A stretch of 64,000 nucleotides of DNA from Platanthera guangdongensis (taxonomy: Eukaryota > Streptophyta > Magnoliopsida > Asparagales > Orchidaceae): the NCBI GenBank assembly GCA_039583875.1, contig CM077166.1:81218564-81282563 (forward strand), in the 5' to 3' direction. Shown piece after piece: positions 1 to 9,961 of the stretch. The number at the start of each line of letters is the position of its first letter. The stretch's first letter is position 1. Position numbers and translations under genes: made by a program. The notes beneath the pieces were generated by a model. It ran no database searches. It saw nothing but the letters and a program-made list of their open reading frames with translations, and was not told where the DNA came from.

Positions 1-1530
1 ATTTGCATTTAAAGTGACCATGTTGCCATCAAATTTCTGAATATTGTTGGCCACAACGTGTGCGTTCTGATTGACAACAGCCAGAGTATCAGTAGTCTTT
101 TTCAAGCCGGCCATTAACAGTGTGACAGCTTCGCCGGCCGCAGTATACTTTTCTTCAAACTTCTTCTCCATCATATCCAGTTTGTGGTTGATTGCCACCA
201 TATTCTTCAGCATGAGATCTTCAGAAGTCTTAATCTCTTGCAGCATTGTTTTCTGAGCTTTATCAAAAGAGGTTTTAAGCTCATTCACGATACCCTGAAT
301 TATATGTACAGTGTGAATGGCTAGGTCATCTCGTAGTGGAATACCCGGAGGCACTTCTTGGCCTTGTTCTGGCTCGGCCGCAGAAGCATCAGTAGAGCTG
401 GATACAATCACAGCCTCTATGGGAGGAATGTTGGTGGCCTCATTTACCTCCCCCTCCACTGGTGCAGACTTATCAGTAGGAGGTTCATCAGTATCTGGAG
501 ATTCAACCACTTCATGGCCCTCACTGACCTCGTCCTCTCCGTCCTCATCCAAAAACTCATCCATATCAGCATCTTCTTCCACTTCTTGATCAGCAGAGTC
601 CAGTGTTTCAGCTTCAGTTCCGAGAGTGTGTCTGTTCAGGACCTCCTCATCCTCCAACCCAGGTTCACTTTCTGCATTAACTTCGGCCACCGCATCCCTG
701 GCCACCTGGGAGATGTCAGATATTATATCCATCTGAGAGGGTAGAGTCTCCCCCTCGATTCCTGCAGTCAGGGTATCAGGAATTTCACGGGGGGAGGATG
801 CTGGAGATACTTCCTCTTGCTCTTCCACAGCCGGCTGCCCGATGCGCCGCTCCCATCGATCAAATACAGTAGCATCCATCTTTTTCAAGTAATGTAGAGG
901 AACTCCTTTGCTCATGTCGAATTTATCTCCGTTGAGCTGGTTGAGATATAGACTGATGATGCGGCCGAAGCTCGGAGTGCCCAGAGTGTCCTTGATCTTT
1001 TGAAACATCAACTCTCCCCAGTTGAACCTCTTTCTGCAGACCACGGCTATGAGAATTTTGAACATATCTCCGGAGATATGATCATGGGAGCCTGGCTTAC
1101 AGATGAGTACTTTTCCTATGATGTCGGATAGGAGCTTCCCTTCTTCATTCATCTCTTTTCGTTTTACTGATCGTGTGCCTCTGGGTAGACCGCAGAACAG
1201 GAGGGTTCTGGCTTTGTCCTCGTCCTCCAAATAGTCTTCCTGCTCCGCACTTGAGAGCTGCAGGTAGCGAGTTAGCTTACCGGCAGACATCTTGACCTTA
1301 GTCCCCGCCACCTTGCTCTTGATGATGGAGTCTCGGTTTCGAAGCCTTGCTGTAGAAAAGAACTCCAGCACTTCTTTATCTAAGACTTTGCAAGGATGCT
1401 CCAATATGAAGGTTAGCCCGGCTTCTTCCAGCATGAGAACGATGTTCCGGAACTCGTCCGAGGCATGAGAAAAACCAGTGCGAACCAGTTCGCAACCAGA
1501 AATCAAACTTGCGGTCATTCTTGGGGCCAT
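1..1530 (-). CDS. env-like / plant-transposon accessory ORF, open, 3' end outside window
   Basis: Reading the minus strand from ATG at 1530-1528, 510 codons are open to the window edge with no stop. The N-terminal ~230 residues look globular and contain blocks such as LSDIIGKVL and AVVCRKRFNWGELMF. These align with LADIVGKVL and AVVNKKRLNWTQIMF in the env-like ORF of element E (about 55.5 kb), so the two are homologous. Next comes a long acidic, Pro/Glu-rich linker, then a C-terminal helical, coiled-coil-like stretch (roughly residues 400-510, with KNMVAINHKLDMMEKKFEEK). A globular head, Pro/acidic linker and coiled coil fit the env-like or accessory third ORF of Sirevirus-type copia elements. 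No signal peptide or membrane helix is visible in the part present, so envelope function is not supported. It lies downstream, in sense, of a Sirevirus LTR-gag (5799 to 2226) and may belong to it. It could also be a host-adopted gene, as it has gene-like upstream signals. Codon integrity suggests recent or selected sequence. Confidence 0.7.
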   Translation of the reverse strand, partial: MAPRMTASLISGCELVRTGFSHASDEFRNIVLMLEEAGLTFILEHPCKVLDKEVLEFFSTARLRNRDSIIKSKVAGTKVKMSAGKLTRYLQLSSAEQEDYLEDEDKARTLLFCGLPRGTRSVKRKEMNEEGKLLSDIIGKVLICKPGSHDHISGDMFKILIAVVCRKRFNWGELMFQKIKDTLGTPSFGRIISLYLNQLNGDKFDMSKGVPLHYLKKMDATVFDRWERRIGQPAVEEQEEVSPASSPREIPDTLTAGIEGETLPSQMDIISDISQVARDAVAEVNAESEPGLEDEEVLNRHTLGTEAETLDSADQEVEEDADMDEFLDEDGEDEVSEGHEVVESPDTDEPPTDKSAPVEGEVNEATNIPPIEAVIVSSSTDASAAEPEQGQEVPPGIPLRDDLAIHTVHIIQGIVNELKTSFDKAQKTMLQEIKTSEDLMLKNMVAINHKLDMMEKKFEEKYTAAGEAVTLLMAGLKKTTDTLAVVNQNAHVVANNIQKFDGNMVTLNAN

Positions 1531-1940
1531 TGAGGATCTAGAAAGAAGCCCGACTCCAAGCATTAGTGTACATTCAAAAAAAAAGAAGGCATCACATGGG
1601 GTTCGGCCTTGGAGCCAGTGAGGAGGAGGTTACCTAAGGGCTTCGGTGGAAGAGAGTTGGTGAGCTTCGGGAAGAGCTTCGGTGGAGGGAAGAGTATCCC
1701 GTGGGATGCGACCTAGTTAGAATCTCACGGGAGCTTCGGGAGTTGGTGAGCTTCGGGAGAAGAAGATCACACACAGAAGCGATTCGACGGCGTCGACGAG
1801 AGCGTCGGAGGGCTGCGGGTGTCGGCGAGTTCGCGGAAGTGCACTTGCGCGAGGAAGGCGAGGGTCGTCCAGAGGTCTCCTGCGCGAGTCGTGAGGAAGG
1901 TGAACAGGCGGAGATTCTTTCGGCGGGATTTATAGGAGTC
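1531..1940 (-). promoter_or_regulatory. possible promoter, leader and leader intron of the env-like ORF
   Basis: On the minus strand a TATAAAT box lies at 1934-1928, about 400 nt upstream of the ATG, in GC-rich sequence. A donor-like AG|GTAACC (intron from 1633) and an acceptor TTTCTAG at 1538, 7 nt before the ATG, would define a 96-nt leader intron containing a long T run. The leader also carries a repeated GAGTTGGTGAGCTTCGG word (about 1655 and 1742). This is inference from signals only. The stretch could instead be an LTR-derived or internal element region. Confidence 0.35.
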
Positions 1941-2225
1941 GTCGGGATTCGGGGGAAGCCGAGCGGCCGCGAGTTCCTTCGACGGGATTCGGCGAGATTT
2001 GTCTAATTTGATTTCTAATACCGTTTGTCTAATTCGGTGAGATATAAAATGGGTCGGCGAGATTCGGAGTATATATTGATGGTTTTCTTGACTACTTTGG
2101 GAAGCATTGCACCATTTTTAGAGATTTTCCGATGTCAAGTTAATAAAAGGAATGATAAATACAAGTATATTCTTAAAGTCAATCTATTTGAATTTTATGG
2201 AGGTTTTTGCAAAGTCTTCTAAATG
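1941..2225. other. AT-rich stretch, no gene recognised
   Basis: Sequence between the GC-rich leader-like region and the end of the gag/protease remnant. No domain, repeat or RNA gene is recognisable. If 1-5799 is a single element, this is where pol should be; pol is absent. Confidence 0.5.
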
Positions 2226-4129
2226 TCAATTGTGTGTTGTCGAAATTCGCAATGACATAAGTATACGTATACACAATGATAGAAATGTATATATATTTAC
2301 TTTGAATGAGGATGCATCATGACACAAGTCCTTGAACTGATCAAAATCACCTGGGATATGGAGAGTCATCGTCTTAGTCCCACAGGTAGAACATATCAGT
2401 AGCTTAAAGTGATTATGCTCAACAGGTAGCACGTCTGTTATTGTAGACGCTTGTTCCAAGTTAGCCTTGAGCCACGTACTGTCTAGTTCCCAAGTATTCA
2501 CGGGGATCTAGACTACCCTGCAAAACAGAATTACTTTACCTTAGGAACCCAAATCATATTGGGTCCTAGGTTTCTATTAGCATGAACACGCAACTGCCTT
2601 CCATGAGAAAACCTGTCTGGAAGACTGCCTCTGTCCCTATAATGTGGAGAAGCCCTTGCTGTGGGCACAGAGAGGTTGTGCCAACAGTCAATGGCAAAGT
2701 GTCCCACTTTGCCGTAGCACCAACAAGAGTGAATGTTGTATCGCCGTTTTTGACCTGATCTAGTGACTGATGTAGTCACGGTCCTAGGTCTCAAAGGGAT
2801 AGGGCATGTTCTTGTTGCACAAATTCCTCTTCCATCGAGGCATGATGAAGGGTGGAATGAATGCATGATGTGAGCGTTATGAGGCCGAGAAGGTGGTGCC
2901 ATTCTTTCAGGCATCTTCCTTGCTGAGGCTCCATGACGCCTGACATCATGACTTCTATTCTCCCTATCCCGTGTCCTTGAATGGAGAGAATTCTTCTGTG
3001 AACCAGGACCTGCAGATCCACACTTTGTTGTGGCAGTGGCCGTGAATACAAAGGGCTCAGACTAAGCCTTAGGTATTTCTTCATGGGTGGCCATGATGCC
3101 TCTTGCACTATGGACATTTCCACATGGGGACAACTCACCCTTACAGTGACCACGATTATTCCTGTGGTCATACCTGAAGGCATGATGAGTTGCCTTCCCG
3201 CTTGGAGTGGGAGGTCGGAACACCGTTTCCCCATTTCTCCATCCCTGGATAATCCGGGAGATCCACCCGGTTTCTTGTTTTCTCTTTATAGCATCAACTT
3301 TGGAGAAGTTGGATACTATACGTTTCTCATTTTCTAGACTATTCTCTAGAGCTGAGATCTTAGAGTCCTTGACCTTGTTGGACGCCAATTAGAGAACCAA
3401 CAAGATCTTCAGTTGAGCAATCTCTCGAGCTTGCTCCTCAGCAAGTAGATTGCTTTCCTGAAGGGCTCTCTTCAGGGAATCAGTATTTTCTGGAGGAGAG
3501 CAGTTTCTGTCTTCAGAGAAGTCAAAAGATGTGGGACAGGATGAAGATGATACCTGCTCATCTGGGTTATTGTCATTAGAATCAGTGACCAATGGTTCTT
3601 CCTCGTCGGAGCTGCTTTCCTCACTATCTTCTTCAGTCTCTGACAAGGATACTGGAGCTCTGATGCAATCCGAAGGATCCTTGCATTCATCTTCAGAAGT
3701 GATTACCCCCACATATGCTTCATCCTCAGATTGGCAGCAAATTTCAGCTTCCTCTGACCCCCCCATCAGCTCTGAGATCATCATCCATAGAGATTTAGCC
3801 GTTTTACATTTTTCCAACCTGGAGCGAGAGGCTCCAGACCAGACATCCATAATAATTTGTCGAATCCTCTGGTCCAGTTGGAAAAATGAGAGTTCCATCT
3901 CTGTCATCTCAGGGATGCACATGGGCACTTGGGTCCCCGAGTCGGTGGTCTTCATAGGGATAAATGGACCCTCTTCCAGGATGAGGGATGCTCGAGGATC
4001 GATGGCATCCAGGTGAAATAACACTCTCATCCTCCAGATAGGATAATAATCCTTTGTGCATGCCGGGAGTTTGAGTGGCAATACGTCATAATCCAGATCC
4101 ATGCTTCTGACACTGGTGGCATGATTCAC
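2226..4129 (-). pseudogene. Sirevirus-type copia gag and start of protease, decayed
   Basis: The first 246 codons from 4129 are open and encode a copia gag capsid region with DYYPIWRMRVLFHLDAID near residue 30, then a Ser/Glu/Asp-rich segment like those in Sirevirus gags. Downstream, the frame is broken near 3388 and again before 2914. The segment ending at 2531 has a CCHC zinc knuckle (CWCYGKVGHFAIDC) whose second cysteine is Tyr, then the family motif PNMIWVPK just before the gag end. About 30 nt later, after stops, WELDSTW resembles a degraded protease WYLDSGC motif. Integrase and RT do not follow. Function in an intact element would be particle formation (gag) and polyprotein cleavage. 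This copy cannot make a normal Gag-Pol. Confidence 0.8.
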
Positions 4130-4163
4130 CTCAAGGTGTTAGCCTTTTTGTTGAGGAACCTCC

Positions 4164-4174
4164 CTCTGATACCA
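4164..4174 (-). other. primer-binding site (initiator tRNA-Met type)
   Basis: On the minus strand TGGTATCAGAG lies 2 nt after the LTR end (...CTTTCA). This is the usual copia primer-binding site complementary to the initiator Met-tRNA 3' end. It fixes the element's orientation and the inner LTR boundary. Confidence 0.85.
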
Positions 4175-4176
4175 CT

Positions 4177-5799
4177 TGAAAGTCCACCTAGTGTCGGCTG
4201 TGTGCACCTATGGGGGGGGGGATAGGTGACGTGTGGTTCTTTTGCGGAATTTACAGATGTACCTGCACAATAAAAACAACAAACACAGCACACAGAAAAC
4301 ACAGCAAATTTATAGTGGTTCCCCGACTTGGGTACATCCACTTTCCCCCTTCGACCTATCTCCCCAACAAGGGACGACTCGGTCACTTCACCAACGGGAT
4401 TGAAATCCAATCCCTTCACTAACGGAAGGAGCCCTTCCACACGTGAGAGTCAACACTCTCACAAATCGGGTTGCACCCAACCCTTACAACACGGAACTAA
4501 AGTTCCTTTACAATGAAATAAAAGTAGAATGTACACGTGATACAAACTTCTCTTGGAGACACCGGTGTTCCTCTTTGTTCGACGACGTGTTCTTGAAGTC
4601 GATGAAGAGTCTACGACCTTGGTCTCTCTTGGAGAAGATCTCCCCGGAACCGGCGGCGGCACACGAGCGGCGGCTAGCTTCGGGATCGGCGGCTACGATG
4701 AAGAGCAGCTGCTGAACTTGGAGATCCAAACTTCGTTGCGAAGCAAGCTAGGTCTACCAACGGTCACTCTAGGATCAGTCGTCTCGATCGATTCGGACGG
4801 GGGAGTTTTTCCCGGTCAACGAATCGAGAGACAAGAGATCTCCGGATAGACGCGTGAGACACAAGCCTTGCTAAGCTTCTGTCACCGGAGATCGGGAAGA
4901 AGAGCGATCAGCAGCGGCGACCACTTGATGCGAGCGGCGGCGGCGGAGCGGAGCGAGTTCGCGGATTTAGGGTTACGTGCTCGGCCTCTTTCTCCGTGGA
5001 TTTACTATTCAAAAATACCTGTGTATAAATACTGTAGGATTCTCAAATATGACCGTTTGAGGGACCCACAAATGAAATCCCCAAAATCCGGTTCAAACAA
5101 ATCCAGAAGCAGAATCCGGTTCAGCAGCATTCTGAGAAAACGCCAAGTAAAAATCGGCGAGAATAGCAAACGATTCTCGACGAATCGGCGAGAATCATCA
5201 AGTGATTCTCGACGATTCGTCGAGAATCGTTTGTGATTCTCGTCGAATCACTTGTCGATTCTCAACGAATTTCACTTTACACATGGGCTGCTTGACCACT
5301 GGTTCGGCGGGAATCACAAGTGATTCTCGCCGAATCTTACTTGGCACCGTCTTGAGATGGCCAAAAGGAGTCGGCGGGAATCACTAATGATTCTCGTCGA
5401 TTCGGCGAGAATCACTAGTGATTCTCGCCGAATCGGCGAGAATCACTTGGTGATTCTCGTCGAATTTGCCTTGGAAGATTTTTCGTCTTCCACCCCAGGA
5501 GCTGCTCCTTGATCCTCCATGCTCCTTGTCTTCTCTTGCATATGAGCGGCCCTGTGCTTGAAAATAAGTGCACTCCAATAGAGAGAGTACACGTAGGCCA
5601 ACACACTGATCTGCTCAACGAGGGATTACGTCGTGCAGACCCGTGTATATTGACCTACTGCACCCTGACATTGGTGTGCACTTAGCGTGGAGAAACTACA
5701 AGCACAACTGGAAATGTTTCATCAAATACATTGTGAATTCATCTTAGCTTGACAGGGGGCTTCCTCAAATCTAGGTAATCGTGGATACAATACCCAACA
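4177..5799 (-). repeat. 5' LTR of the Sirevirus-type element (1623 bp)
   Basis: On the minus strand it begins TGTTGGGTATTG (5799) and ends CTTTCA (4177), followed by the primer-binding site. The right edge abuts a Cassandra-type LTR truncated at that point, so the element inserted into it. The block at about 5155-5465 is a dense cluster of the palindromic words GATTCTCGACGAATC and CGGCGAGAATCAC, alternating in both orientations. A run resembling the start of element E's LTR (TTTATAGTGGTTCCCC, near 4310) supports the Sirevirus assignment. The matching 3' LTR is not in the window. Confidence 0.8.
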
Positions 5800-5979
5800 C
5801 AACCCCTCTCCCTCCACAGGCGGGTTGTTGGTGGCTACAGCCTCCCTTTGATGAGGTAAACTCGATAGTCAAGCCCGTACTACGGGGACTTCCCAGGAGG
5901 TCACCCATCCCAGTACTACTCCAGCCCGAGCACGCTTAACTATGGAGTTCTTTCAACTCTCATCACCAATTGAGCTGCA
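5800..5979 (-). repeat. Cassandra-type TRIM LTR, truncated, with 5S rRNA-like core
   Basis: On the minus strand, positions 5950-5886 match the 3' half of plant 5S rRNA: AGTTAAGCGTGCT (box A), then GGATGGGTGACC (box C) and CTCCTGGGAAGTCC. LTRs carrying a 5S rRNA segment are the hallmark of Cassandra TRIM elements. This copy retains 180 of 261 bp, ends GAGCTGCA, and is cut on the left by the Sirevirus LTR. A spacer of only 8 bp (CTTTTTAT) separates it from the next copy. Confidence 0.75.
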
Positions 5980-5987
5980 CTTTTTAT

Positions 5988-6155
5988 TGTAACGACCCTA
6001 GCCGATCCAACGTAACAGCGTCACGGCTCCGCTCTAGGCGTCGCTACCGGGCTGCAGCCCAAGCACCCCAACCCCTCTCCCTCTACGGGCGGGTTGTTGG
6101 TGGCCACAGCCTCCCTTTGATGAGGCAAACTCGATAGTCAAGCCCGCACTACGGG
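5988..6155 (-). repeat. Cassandra-type LTR, first 168 bp, split by element A
   Basis: Begins TGTAACGACCCTAG on the plus strand and runs to ACGGG, where element A is inserted. The remaining 93 bp resume at 29429-29521; 168+93 = 261 bp, exactly the length of the two uninterrupted copies (29518-29778 and 31556-31816). The break falls at the border of the 5S-like core. Confidence 0.8.
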
Positions 6156-8516
6156 TGTAACGCCCCGAAACTCAAAGGAGCGAAGGTGGGGGGGACGTTT
6201 TGGGCCAGTTTGGGTTCTGGCAGCAGGCACACGGCCTGGGACACGGACGTTTTGGGCCAGTTTGGGTTCTGGCAGCAGGCACACGGCCTGGGACACGGGC
6301 GTGTCCTAGGGCGTGTCGACCCGTGTCGATACTTATCCGCGAAGTCGTCGAGATTTGCTCGACGATTCGTTGAGACTGTGCACACGGCCTGCGACACGGG
6401 CGTGTCGCAGGGCGTGTCGACCCGTGTCGACCCGTGTCGACACTTAGCCGCGGAGTCGACGAGATTCGCTCGACGATGCGTCGAGACAAGGCACACGACC
6501 TGCGACACAGGCGTGTCACAGGGCGTGTCGACCTGTCTCGACGATCGTCCCGGGGAGTCGACGAGCTTTACTCGACGATTCGTCGAGACAAGGCACACGG
6601 CCTAGGACACGGGCGTGTCCAAGGCCGTGTCAGCAGATCGATGATTTTCGCTCGACGAAATGTCGAGACCGTGTACACGGCCTGGGGTCCAGGCGTGTCA
6701 AGGTGACACGGGTACGGACACGGGCATGTCCTAGAACCCGTGCAGTGCTCGGGTTGATTTTGGGGAAAAATCATGGGGTACACGGCCGTGTGAGGTGGAA
6801 CACTGGCGTGTCAGCTCGAACACGGGCATGTTCGATACCCGTGTGAGGTTCCAGGAGATTCGATTTTGACGGCAAATGAGGCACACGGCCCTGGACACGG
6901 GCGTGTGCCAGGCCGTGTTCGGTCCAGATTGGGCATTTCAGCCCCGAATCAAAGCCGTTCGTTTCCTTATTTTGAGATCCAACGGCTGGGGGTTGTTTCT
7001 GAAGGGATATACCCGGGTTTGGGCTTTCAAAACCCTTACTTTTTCTTAAGTGTTCTCTTTCTAAAGCCTTAGAGAGAGAGGAGAGCCAAGGGAGGAAGAA
7101 GGAGCTAGATCCCGCCATTGGAGGAGCTTCGGAGCTCCGAATCGCGAGCCGACTCCGGATCCACGGAGGCAACGCTAGTGCGGTGGTTTTCATCCGATTA
7201 CTTTTCCATGGCGCCAAAGAGGAACGCAAGGGTAACGATCCTCATCTTGAGCATGAGTAGCTCTCTTTCTTTGCATAGGAAGCCCGCTCTCGCGAGTTTG
7301 CGGAGAGTTGGAGGCGTTCCTTCGGGTAGATATGTGAAGTCCCCGTTGTTTAGAGTCTGTAAGCGAGAACGGACATAGGCAAGATGTGTGAAGCCTACCC
7401 GGACATGTTGGTCTGGATCGGTGATGTTGCATTGCATAATGCCGGAGAAGACTCCGTGCTATTGGTTGTTTTTCGGGTTTTCTACGCGGTAGATTGCAGC
7501 AGGGAGCCTTAGGGACTAACCCAAAGGTGCACCCGGAAAACTGGGCGGATACGAGATCTTGCCAACTTGGTGGCTTGAGAGCCAACTTGAACATAACCGA
7601 GTTATGTGACTTGTGATGGAAATGGGACTCGGCGGAAGTTTGACCCGCACAAATGGCTTAAATTGCCGTTGCGATGTGAGCACGGGTTAGATGGAACCGT
7701 ACCCATTCTATGTCGTTCGGTTAAAGAGACCTAAAGGCCCGTGGCACTTACCGTTGGCATAGATTAGGGTCTTCGGCGGTCAATGGCTTAAATTGTCGTG
7801 ACCCAGGCCAGGAAGACAAATTGCTCATAGGTTTGGCCGTCCAAGTGGCGGTGGTGAGTCCGGAATGTTTATGGCTTTAATTGACGTGACATCGACCGGT
7901 TCACCGAGAATGTGCCCTGAGAGCACGGGGCGTGTGGCCGTGCGAGCCAACGTTTGTGATGTATTGGCTATTGATATAAATTGCTCGCTTATGCTAATGA
8001 AATGCAGGGAAGGAGCATCGCCGCCCCGAGTTGGGGGCGGGATCGTTATAATTTGGTCAGCATTGCTGACCGTTGCCTTGTTTTGCCACCGTGCGGTGGT
8101 TTGTTGCTTGCAGGTGCAGCTGGACCAAGCGGTCAATAGCGGGCTAAAGCCCGATTGCGAAGCCGGCCCTTGAAGGCCTAAGTTGGAAATGTTTACTGCT
8201 TTATTCATGTGTGACCGGCCTGCGTGTCGTGGTTTGTAAAACATGTAATTGGAAGTGAAACATTTTGTAAGGCCTTAAGGCTTATTTTGGGTATTTTGTA
8301 ATAACATTCCTATTTTGTATTAGTGGACATTCGTGCTTTAATGCTGGGTTCTTTGTTACAACTTTTTAAACTGCTTCCGCTAGAATGCTCTGTGTAGGAC
8401 GTTGAGATTGGTTGGATGGTTTCCATAAGTAACCACCCGGTCTGTCTGTGGCATACGGCGTCGGGCCCCGGCCGGACCTACTGCTATATGCTATGTGACG
8501 GATAGGGGGTGTTACA
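6156..8516 (+). repeat. 5' LTR of element A (2361 bp)
   Basis: TGTAACGCC...GGGGTGTTACA. The first ~750 bp hold dozens of palindromic CpG words of two kinds, GACACGGGCGTGTC and CTCGACGATTCGTCGAG. A ~58-bp direct duplication starting ACGTTTTGGGCC (about 6194-6305) is absent from the other LTRs. It contains intact versions of the sites that were interrupted in the 3' LTR: GATGT at 7423-7427 (element B target) and AAGGC at 8173-8177 (element C target). Confidence 0.92.
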
Positions 8517-8519
8517 ATT

Positions 8520-8531
8520 TGGTATCAGACT
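8520..8531 (+). other. primer-binding site of element A
   Basis: TGGTATCAGACT begins 3 nt after the LTR end. It matches the initiator Met-tRNA complement over ten bases. Confidence 0.85.
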
Positions 8532-8583
8532 ACTGGTTTTGGTCGGGCTTAAAGTGAATTCGTGGGCGAATTATTTTTAAGGG

Positions 8584-8741
8584 ATGGTGAGCACGTTGTG
8601 TGCGTCATCGTAATAACAGTAAAAAGAACCCATGAATGTCCACTTAGGAATGCAAATACTCGTGTTTGAGGAACCTGCGTGTTCCTATAATTGCTGTTTG
8701 CAATTTATGTGGTCGCTTAACGGTGTTTTGTACCACTATAG
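8584..8741 (+). promoter_or_regulatory. possible mini-exon ATG and leader intron before gag of element A
   Basis: The gag frame has no ATG: it opens at GTG (8742), directly preceded by in-frame TAG. ATG at 8584-8586 is immediately followed by GTGAGC, a good plant donor, and 8740-8741 is the AG of an acceptor (ACCACTATAG). Removing 8587-8741 (155 nt) joins ATG in frame to GTG ACC AGA. The same acceptor occurs in element B (17154), but its ATG has become GTG. This is inference from sites and frame; non-AUG initiation is the alternative. Confidence 0.4.
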
Positions 8742-9896
8742 GTGACCAGAAGTGGTGTTGGGCCGTCAGAACGCCGAGTTTCTGAGGCTAGTAGTGCACC
8801 GAATGTTGCTCCTGCAACACCTCTGTCGGCTGAGAATATTCGATTGGTGGCTGAAGCGGTGTTGGCCGTGATAAATGCGCAGCCTGCAAGGCAAGCGCAG
8901 CAGCCTGCTCCTGGTATGGAGCAAGAACCTCTGCAAGAGGCTGAGCCGAGGAGAGTGGAGCAAGTGGGTGTGGAACCGGTGGTGCCAAGGAGGGCAACTG
9001 AGAGGCAGCTAAAGCATGTAATGAGCTTTAATCCTCCGTTATTCTCGGGGTTGGGAACCCCATCTCAGGCTAAAGACTGGCTCTCCAGGGTGAAGAGAGT
9101 CATGACAGCGACGGAGACGGAGGAGTGGCAAATGACCACCATCGCTACGTTCCTTTTGGACGGTGAAGCGAGGATGTGGTGGGAAGGATTGGAGCTGCAT
9201 CATTTGAGAGGTAGACAACTTATAGACGTTCCGATGGAAGAGTTCTCGGGATTGTTCTTGGCAAGATACCTCCCTTCGATGCAGAAGATAGCGTTGGAGA
9301 ATGAGTTCCTGAAGTTGGTACAGGGTGAGAGGAGCGTGGATGAATATCTCCACGAGTTCACTCGTTTAAGTCGTTATGCTAGCTCCACCATCATGGATGA
9401 GGAGCGCAAGACTAATCGCTTCTATGAAGGGTTGAGAGATGAGTTGAGACTACTACTTTCGGGGCCGATGACGCAGGGTTTCTTAACCTTGGTCAATACT
9501 GCCCGGTCCTTGGAGAAGGATATGAAGAATGTACAAGCAAAGAAAAGCTTGGGTGAGAAGAAATCTGAGTTTAAAGTGCCGACTACTTCAAGGTCCGGCT
9601 ATCGGAGGTCTTTCAAGAAGCACAGGACTTCGGGTCCAGCTCCTTCTGGTGCTTCTAGGGCGACTACGAGTCGGACCCCGGGCGCGTGTTTTACATGTGG
9701 AAAGACGGGGCATTTCGCCCGTGACTGTTGGAGCGGACGTCCTAAGTCCGAGAGAAAGCCGGGAGCTACTTATGAAGAGAAGGGAAAGGCGGTGGAGTCG
9801 ACCGCATCCCATTATGCTCCGGCCCAACCAAGGGTCTATAATCTTGGCCAACAGGAGGCCATCAAACAAGCTGATGTGGTGACAGGTACGGTTTAA
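8742..9896 (+). CDS. gag: Gag of element A (chromovirus)
   Basis: The 384 codons form an intact gag. Residues 1-85 are a variable Pro/Ala/Gln-rich head. A retrotransposon gag (capsid) domain spans about 90-265, with WWEGLEL and FLARYLPSMQKIALENEFL. A basic linker RRSFKKHRTSGPAPSG follows, then one CCHC zinc knuckle CFTCGKTGHFARDC near residue 310 for RNA binding. Gag forms the cytoplasmic virus-like particle. The frame has no ATG; it may start by splicing from the ATG at 8584. The last codons up to TAA at 9894-9896 probably lie in an intron starting at 9886, which would fuse gag to the protease in frame. Family known, splicing inferred. Confidence 0.88.
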   Translation: MTRSGVGPSERRVSEASSAPNVAPATPLSAENIRLVAEAVLAVINAQPARQAQQPAPGMEQEPLQEAEPRRVEQVGVEPVVPRRATERQLKHVMSFNPPLFSGLGTPSQAKDWLSRVKRVMTATETEEWQMTTIATFLLDGEARMWWEGLELHHLRGRQLIDVPMEEFSGLFLARYLPSMQKIALENEFLKLVQGERSVDEYLHEFTRLSRYASSTIMDEERKTNRFYEGLRDELRLLLSGPMTQGFLTLVNTARSLEKDMKNVQAKKSLGEKKSEFKVPTTSRSGYRRSFKKHRTSGPAPSGASRATTSRTPGACFTCGKTGHFARDCWSGRPKSERKPGATYEEKGKAVESTASHYAPAQPRVYNLGQQEAIKQADVVTGTV

Positions 9897-9961
9897 TTTA
9901 TAGCAAGTCAATTTATTTAAATACTTATTATGCACATGTTACCTTACCACTGCTTGTTTAG
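9886..9961 (+). other. candidate 76-nt intron joining gag and pol in element A
   Basis: Donor CAG|GTACGG at 9885/9886 and acceptor GCTTGTTTAG|GA at 9961/9962. The interior is AT-rich with a pyrimidine-rich tail, typical of plant introns. Joining 9885 to 9962 keeps frame: the split codon becomes GGA and the reading enters the protease ([19 protein letters not shown]). Without splicing, the gag stop at 9894 and the lack of an ATG in pol leave protease without a start. Element B has GTATGG at the same place but a damaged acceptor region. Confidence 0.6.

Noticed and set aside
5886..5950. Functional 5S rRNA gene
   Set aside because: Only the 3' half of 5S is present and it is always inside a 261-bp TG...CA LTR, as in Cassandra elements.
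6149..6783. Long overlapping ORFs on both strands in the chromovirus LTRs, with Arg/Thr/Cys repeats
   Set aside because: They arise from GACACGGGCGTGTC and TCGACGA palindromes open in several frames; no domain, and the same occurs in each LTR copy.
7118..8244. ORFs in the 3' half of the chromovirus LTR
   Set aside because: Short, overlapping on both strands, no domains; they recur as LTR sequence in every copy.
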